Source: Planctomycetota bacterium
Lineage (GTDB): Bacteria; Planctomycetota; UBA8742; UBA2392
Direction: 5' to 3'
Length of the DNA: 64,000 nt
NCBI GenBank assembly: GCA_022071975.1
Contig: JAJVIO010000065.1
Location: 1 to 64,000 of the forward strand
The notes below the pieces were generated by a model, which did not search any database, had not been told where the DNA came from, and saw only the letters and a list, made by a program, of their open reading frames with translations. Below, piece by piece: positions 60,013 to 64,000 of this stretch (position 1 is the first letter of the stretch; every line of letters begins with the position of its first letter). The translations under genes were made by a program, and so were the position numbers.

Positions 60013-62181
60013 ATGGCGCGTGCAGGCAAGAAACAGAAACGCGGCAAACCCCAAGCCAAGCCGGCAGGGAAGAAAACCGCGCCTGCCAAGCGAGCAGCAG
60101 CGACCGGAAATTCGCGCGCCAGGAAGAAGGTCGCAGCAAAGTCCGCCAGGACGAAGAACACCAAGCCGGCAAAACAGCGCACCGGGAAGACCGGCGCAAA
60201 AACGGCGGACTCACGCAAAACTACCATTCGCAAGCGCGCTGATGCCAAGCCCACGAAAACCAGCACGCCCGCGCCGACCTACGTGCGATCCGGCCAGCGG
60301 CGGCCGACCGACGTGGTGCGAGTGCGCGCGCGCTTCACCGAACCGCTGCGTCGCTTCAGCCCCTACGAAAACCTGCGCGACCTGATCCAGGGACAGGCCG
60401 ACAAGTACGAAGACCGCACCTTCCTCATCTACGAAGATGACGGCCGTGAGTACAGCTATCGCGCGCTCGACCGCCAGACCACGGCCGTGGCAAACGTGCT
60501 GCACGAGCTTGGGTTCGGCAAGGGCGCACGCGTGGCGCTGCTGCTCGAGAACTCGCCGGAATTCGCGTTCGCGTTCCTGGGCGCCATGAAGGGCGGCTTC
60601 ATTGCCGTGCCGATGAACCTGCAACTCGCCGACGAGCAGCTCAGGTTCATGCTTGAGGATTGCGGCGCCGGCACCGTGATCACCAGTTCGGCGGTGTGGC
60701 AGCGCATCGCGCCACTGCTTGAGTCCTTGCCGGGGCTTGAGGCTGTGCTGCTGGTGGACCGCCCGGGCGCGGGCTCGGGCATCAGCGTTGAGCCGACCCA
60801 CACCGGCAAACCCGGCAACGGTCCATACCGCATCATGGACTTCACCGGCTGCCTTTCCGCGGCGAAGCCTGAGTTGCAGACCGCGACGCTGGGCTGGTGG
60901 GACGAAGCGCAGATCGTGTACACCGGCCACCACCTGGATCAGCCTCGCGGCGCGATTCTGCAGCATCGTCAGTTCATGACGTCCGCGCGCTGGCTCGCTA
61001 TCTGGCTGAACCTGGACGCGCAGCAGCGCTTTATGAGCGTGCTGCCGCTGTTCCATGCCAACGCGCAGATCGTCACGCTTTTCACGCCGCTGCAAATCGG
61101 CGGCAGTGTTGTGCTGTCGAAAGAATTCAGCGTGGCGCGTGTCTGGCGCGCCGTGGAACGCTACCGCGTCTCCACGCTGTCGGCTGTTCCCGCCATGCTG
61201 GGCATCCTTGCCGATCGCGAGCTGGCCGAGGCGCGTGGCGCGAAGCCGCCCGGCCCGGCAAGCTGGCCATCACCGCAGGAAAGCCCCGGTACGCTGTGCC
61301 AGCGCAATGATGTCGAGGCCCGCGAGGCCGGTCTTGCCCGCGCGCACGACATCAGCAGCCTGGAGCGCGTGTTGTGCGGCGCGGCCCCGCTGCCCAGTGA
61401 AGTGCAGAAGCGCTTTGAGCAGACTTTCCTGGTGCCCGTGATCGAGGGCTACAGCATGGCGGAGACCACCTGCTTCGCGATGCTGAACCCCGGCAACGGT
61501 ACACGCAAGCTGGGCTCCGTCGGCGTGGGTGTCGGCAACAAGGTTGCAATCCAGAACAACTCCATGCCGCCGCGGCCGCTGGAGGGCGACTGGGGGCCCA
61601 TGAGCCTGCCGCGCATGAATCCGGCCGTGTTCCCCACGGCCGAGGTGTATGAGCCCGGCGAGATCTGCGTGTGGGGCGAGAACGTTTTAAAGGAGTACTA
61701 CCACCGCCCGCAGGACAACCCGGAATCCTTCGCCGGCGGCTGGTTCCACACTGGCGACATCGGCTATCAGGATGCCGAGGGCTTCTTCTATGTACTCGGC
61801 AACAAGAACGAACAGGTTGAGCTGGATGGCGAACGCTTCATGCCGCGCGAAGTGGATGAACAACTGTTCGCTCACGGCCAGGTCGAGCAGGCTGCCACAG
61901 TGGCGCTGGAGGCGACTGGCGGTTCGACGGTCACCACCTGGGTGGTGATGCGGAAGGGTACCTTCCCCGGCGGCCCGGATGAGGGCCGCATGCCTGCCGA
62001 CGAGCAGCAGCTCGATGCCAAACGAGATGAAATCACGGCCTTCCTCGCGCAACGGCTGGTCGCAAAGAAGTGCCCTGCTTCCATCCAGTTCGCACGCAAG
62101 CTGCCTACCGACGCAACCGGTAAGACCAGGATCCTTGAGCTAAAGCGTCTGGCGGATCGCCGCGCCGTGTTACCCGAGTAA
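60013..62181 (+). CDS. Acyl-CoA synthetase-like (AMP-binding) protein with Lys/Ala-rich N-terminus and degenerate ATP loop
   Basis: 722 residues. The first about 90 residues are a histone-H1-like Lys/Ala/Arg tract. Then an ANL-superfamily domain: FLIYEDDGREYSYRAL, ALLLENSPEFAFAFLGAMKG, VLPLFHANAQIVTL, EGYSMAETTC and GWFHTGDIGYQDAEGFFYVL, ending with LPTDATGKTRILELK, containing the late Lys (about 704). The phosphate-binding loop, normally YTSGTTGxPKG, reads VYTGHHLDQPRGA, and the usual arginine after the TGD motif is absent (LGNKNE). Adenylation activity is therefore doubtful. A coding insertion follows the middle (about 410-440). Confidence 0.83.
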   Translation: MARAGKKQKRGKPQAKPAGKKTAPAKRAAATGNSRARKKVAAKSARTKNTKPAKQRTGKTGAKTADSRKTTIRKRADAKPTKTSTPAPTYVRSGQRRPTDVVRVRARFTEPLRRFSPYENLRDLIQGQADKYEDRTFLIYEDDGREYSYRALDRQTTAVANVLHELGFGKGARVALLLENSPEFAFAFLGAMKGGFIAVPMNLQLADEQLRFMLEDCGAGTVITSSAVWQRIAPLLESLPGLEAVLLVDRPGAGSGISVEPTHTGKPGNGPYRIMDFTGCLSAAKPELQTATLGWWDEAQIVYTGHHLDQPRGAILQHRQFMTSARWLAIWLNLDAQQRFMSVLPLFHANAQIVTLFTPLQIGGSVVLSKEFSVARVWRAVERYRVSTLSAVPAMLGILADRELAEARGAKPPGPASWPSPQESPGTLCQRNDVEAREAGLARAHDISSLERVLCGAAPLPSEVQKRFEQTFLVPVIEGYSMAETTCFAMLNPGNGTRKLGSVGVGVGNKVAIQNNSMPPRPLEGDWGPMSLPRMNPAVFPTAEVYEPGEICVWGENVLKEYYHRPQDNPESFAGGWFHTGDIGYQDAEGFFYVLGNKNEQVELDGERFMPREVDEQLFAHGQVEQAATVALEATGGSTVTTWVVMRKGTFPGGPDEGRMPADEQQLDAKRDEITAFLAQRLVAKKCPASIQFARKLPTDATGKTRILELKRLADRRAVLPE

Positions 62182-62193
62182 GGCACAAAAAAG

Positions 62194-62222
62194 TTCAACG
62201 CCCGGCAGCATGTGCCGGGCGT
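62194..62222. terminator. Bidirectional terminator
   Basis: Perfect 12-bp stem (62194-62205 with 62211-62222), then a T-rich run (TCTTGTCTTCGTTT) on the plus strand and, on the minus strand, TTTTTTG beyond the stem. It separates convergent genes. Confidence 0.85.
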
Positions 62223-62241
62223 TGTCTTGTCTTCGTTTCGC

Positions 62242-63456
62242 TTAGTAGATCGAGGTGATGTCAGCGCCGGGGTACATAGTCTGCAGGATGCGTTTGGAAT
62301 CCCAGCCGGCCTTGGCCATGCCGCGCGCGCTCCACTGGCACATGCCGCAGCCGTGCCCGTAACCCTTGCCTTTGAACTCCCACTGGTCGCCGTTTTTGGC
62401 GGCCGTGAAGTTGGTGCTGTACAGGCCCAGCGCCCGGCGCACGCGGATGGCGTCAACCAGCTTGTGATGGCCGGTGCGATCGTACAGCGCCAGGGTGATG
62501 GCGTGCCCGCTTTCGGCAAGCACTTCGCTATCGATGCGGATGATGTCGTGGGGAGCAATGTTGTTCTCAAGCAGCCGCGCTTTCACCTCAGAGTGAGCGA
62601 TGACCAGCGTCCATTCCGCTTTGGGGCTGTCCGCGTCAAAGCTGCCCAGGTCAACGCCCTTCAGAGGCTCGATGCTTTCGTCCAGGCCGAACGCCACGAT
62701 CGGGTTGGTGGTGCGTCCGCCGCTGGTGCTATGGAAGTAGGCGCGGAAGCCCTTTCCTTCATAGGTCAGCACCATGCCGGTGGTTTCCTCCCGGGCGGCC
62801 ATCACGTTGGCCGTCTCGCGCCACTGCTTTGGTTTATCCGCTGGGCCCACGCCGCCATAGACCTGGTACTGGGTGGTGTCGTCCACATCCCAGTTACGGC
62901 CGGAGCCGCGGTTCTGCTCCATTTCGAACAGCGCGTAGGTTCGCGAGGCTACGGCCTGCGCCTTCAACGCCTCGACGGGCCAGCCCGCGATCATCTCCCA
63001 GCCGATCACGCCGGAGACGTACTGCTCCAGATCAACGACGTTTACTACGTCCCAGCCGGACGCACTCGCCACGAACCGCAGCCGGCCCCGGTACACGCGG
63101 CCGTCGATATCGAACCAGGTGGGCCGACCCTGGGGCGCAATCTCGACGCTGGCAGCGCTGCCGAGTTCACCCGCGTTCACACGGCCGTCAGCGAAGGTAA
63201 GCACGAGCTCGTCTTCGGTCTCGACCCGTCGCCCGTCCAGTGTAACTGAGGCCTTGCCTGCCTTGACGGTCGCCGTGGAGGCCTGGCTTGGTTTGGACAA
63301 CTTGACGCGAATCAGCGGCGCCGCACCATAGACCGGGATCGGCGCCAGCAACTCGCTTTCGCTGCGCCCGGATGTGGGCTGAACGCAAGCGGAAAGCAGC
63401 AGCGCGGCGGGGATCAGTCCGAACATAAGCATGCGGAAGGCGTTTAGACCTGACAT
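62242..63456 (-). CDS. SpoIID/LytB-domain lipoprotein
   Basis: 404 residues. Lipobox LLLSAC near 20-25. SpoIID-type domain: VNVVDLEQYVSGVIGWEM with the catalytic Glu region, WPVEALKAQAVASRTYALFE, YFHSTSGGRTTN and GYGHGCGMCQWSARGMA, with a Cys pair. SpoIID is a lytic transglycosylase acting on peptidoglycan; outside sporulation it is found in many non-sporing bacteria. The N-terminal 110 residues form a beta-rich part (LIRVKLSKPS; VTLDGRRVETEDELVLTF). Confidence 0.92.
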   Translation of the reverse strand: MSGLNAFRMLMFGLIPAALLLSACVQPTSGRSESELLAPIPVYGAAPLIRVKLSKPSQASTATVKAGKASVTLDGRRVETEDELVLTFADGRVNAGELGSAASVEIAPQGRPTWFDIDGRVYRGRLRFVASASGWDVVNVVDLEQYVSGVIGWEMIAGWPVEALKAQAVASRTYALFEMEQNRGSGRNWDVDDTTQYQVYGGVGPADKPKQWRETANVMAAREETTGMVLTYEGKGFRAYFHSTSGGRTTNPIVAFGLDESIEPLKGVDLGSFDADSPKAEWTLVIAHSEVKARLLENNIAPHDIIRIDSEVLAESGHAITLALYDRTGHHKLVDAIRVRRALGLYSTNFTAAKNGDQWEFKGKGYGHGCGMCQWSARGMAKAGWDSKRILQTMYPGADITSIY

Positions 63457-63553
63457 GACAGCCTCCTGTGAGGTTTAAGGCATACAAGGGCTGATGCCGA
63501 ACGGGCGGCATCTCCATGTTTATCGGCCCCAGCGCGCGGTGGGCTTTAGTCAT

Positions 63554-64000
63554 ATGGAACTTGGATTCCTGCATCCGTGGCTGGTGTTCGCGGCCGTCGC
63601 GCTGGCGATGGGCGCCGGCGTGCTCGGCTGGCGCAGGCGAAAAGCGGCGCCGCTGCTGTTCCTGCTGGGCGCTTCGTTGTTTTTCCTGTCGGGCGCTCGG
63701 CCGCAGATCAGTGCCAACCAGCCGGAGGTGCTTCATGCGCTGGTGATCGATGTGAGCGCCTCCATGCGCTCGCGGCCGTTGGTCGTCAACAGGCTTGTGC
63801 AGGGCATTGAGCTGCCGACCAACCACAAGTTCGTGAACTACGAGTTGTCCGACGCGCTGCGCAAGCCCGGCAGCCCACGCGGGGAGAGCACGGACTACGC
63901 CCGGCTGGCCGACTTGACCTCCGACCCCGCCATCAACGGCGAGATCGTGCTGGTCACGGATGGTCGCGCAGCGCTGGACCAGCTCTACGGGGCGGTGCAT
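63554..64000 (+). CDS. von Willebrand A-domain membrane protein (5' part; runs off window)
   Basis: 149 residues visible, no stop before the window end. Two N-terminal hydrophobic helices (WLVFAAVALAMGAGVLGW; AAPLLFLLGASLFFLSGA) are followed by the vWA strand VLHALVIDVSASMRSRPL with the MIDAS DxSxS motif, and EIVLVTDGRAALD. Layout resembles BatA/BatB-type or glutamine-amidotransferase-linked vWA proteins. It is divergent from the SpoIID gene across a 97-base gap. Confidence 0.85.
   Translation, partial: MELGFLHPWLVFAAVALAMGAGVLGWRRRKAAPLLFLLGASLFFLSGARPQISANQPEVLHALVIDVSASMRSRPLVVNRLVQGIELPTNHKFVNYELSDALRKPGSPRGESTDYARLADLTSDPAINGEIVLVTDGRAALDQLYGAVH

Overview
This is a GC-rich, densely coded bacterial chromosome segment with about 68 protein genes, no rRNA or tRNA that I could find, no CRISPR array and no intact IS element. 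The protein mix suggests a Planctomycetota/PVC-type bacterium, probably a metagenome contig, but no phylogenetic marker here proves it. The mix includes a sigma-54 activator with an FHA-GAF head, a sulfatase-modifying-factor (FGE) protein with a membrane anchor, an eRF1-like release factor homologue, an acyl-ornithine carbamoyltransferase, and PilC/PilM proteins alongside MurD and RsmH.

Layout. 1-7 kb: a metal efflux pump, an exported alpha/beta-hydrolase-like protein that seems to have lost its catalytic residues, a membrane coiled-coil protein, a RusA-like nuclease, the FGE protein and PilC. 7-14 kb: an EIIA protein, a VOC protein, purine nucleoside phosphorylase, a DUF167 protein, the sigma-54 regulator and RsmH. 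14-18 kb: a repeat-rich accessory stretch with several unknown genes, ending in HflX. 18-31 kb: a PilM-like pair, an orphan efflux adaptor, pyroglutamyl peptidase, HemD, a DedA-like protein, SppA, a B12-binding subunit, LipA, a bacterial eRF1-like protein, phosphomannomutase and the carbamoyltransferase. 31-37.5 kb: a large TPR protein, a tandem universal stress protein, a PEGA lipoprotein and MurD.

The highlight is the minus-strand cluster at 37.6-42.9 kb. In transcription order it encodes a von Willebrand A-like protein, two Snf7/ESCRT-III-like coiled-coil proteins, a mobile-looking S23 four-helix-bundle cassette, an AAA ATPase with an MIT-like N-terminus and a Vps4-type C-terminal helix, a WaaP/InaA-type kinase, and a third Snf7-like protein closely resembling Vps2/CHMP2. 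It looks like a bacterial ESCRT-III/Vps4 membrane-remodelling operon.

43-64 kb: an ABC exporter, a DUF433/DUF5615 toxin-antitoxin pair, a ThiF-type enzyme, a CDP-alcohol phosphatidyltransferase, a short PII protein, a response regulator followed by groES-groEL, threonine aldolase, asparaginase, a stand-alone CoaB, an FAH protein, a DHH phosphoesterase, family-4 uracil-DNA glycosylase, AMMECR1, etfBA, a degenerate acyl-CoA synthetase-like protein, a SpoIID protein and the start of a vWA membrane protein.

Several non-coding repeat families recur between genes: paired GGGGACTGTCCCC dyads at 14.7 and 51 kb, GTAGGTTGTAGG arms around the S23 gene and between groES and groEL, a GGCGCGGAGCGCC family at 15.5 kb, and a TTCGCG-rich inverted repeat at 52.4 kb.
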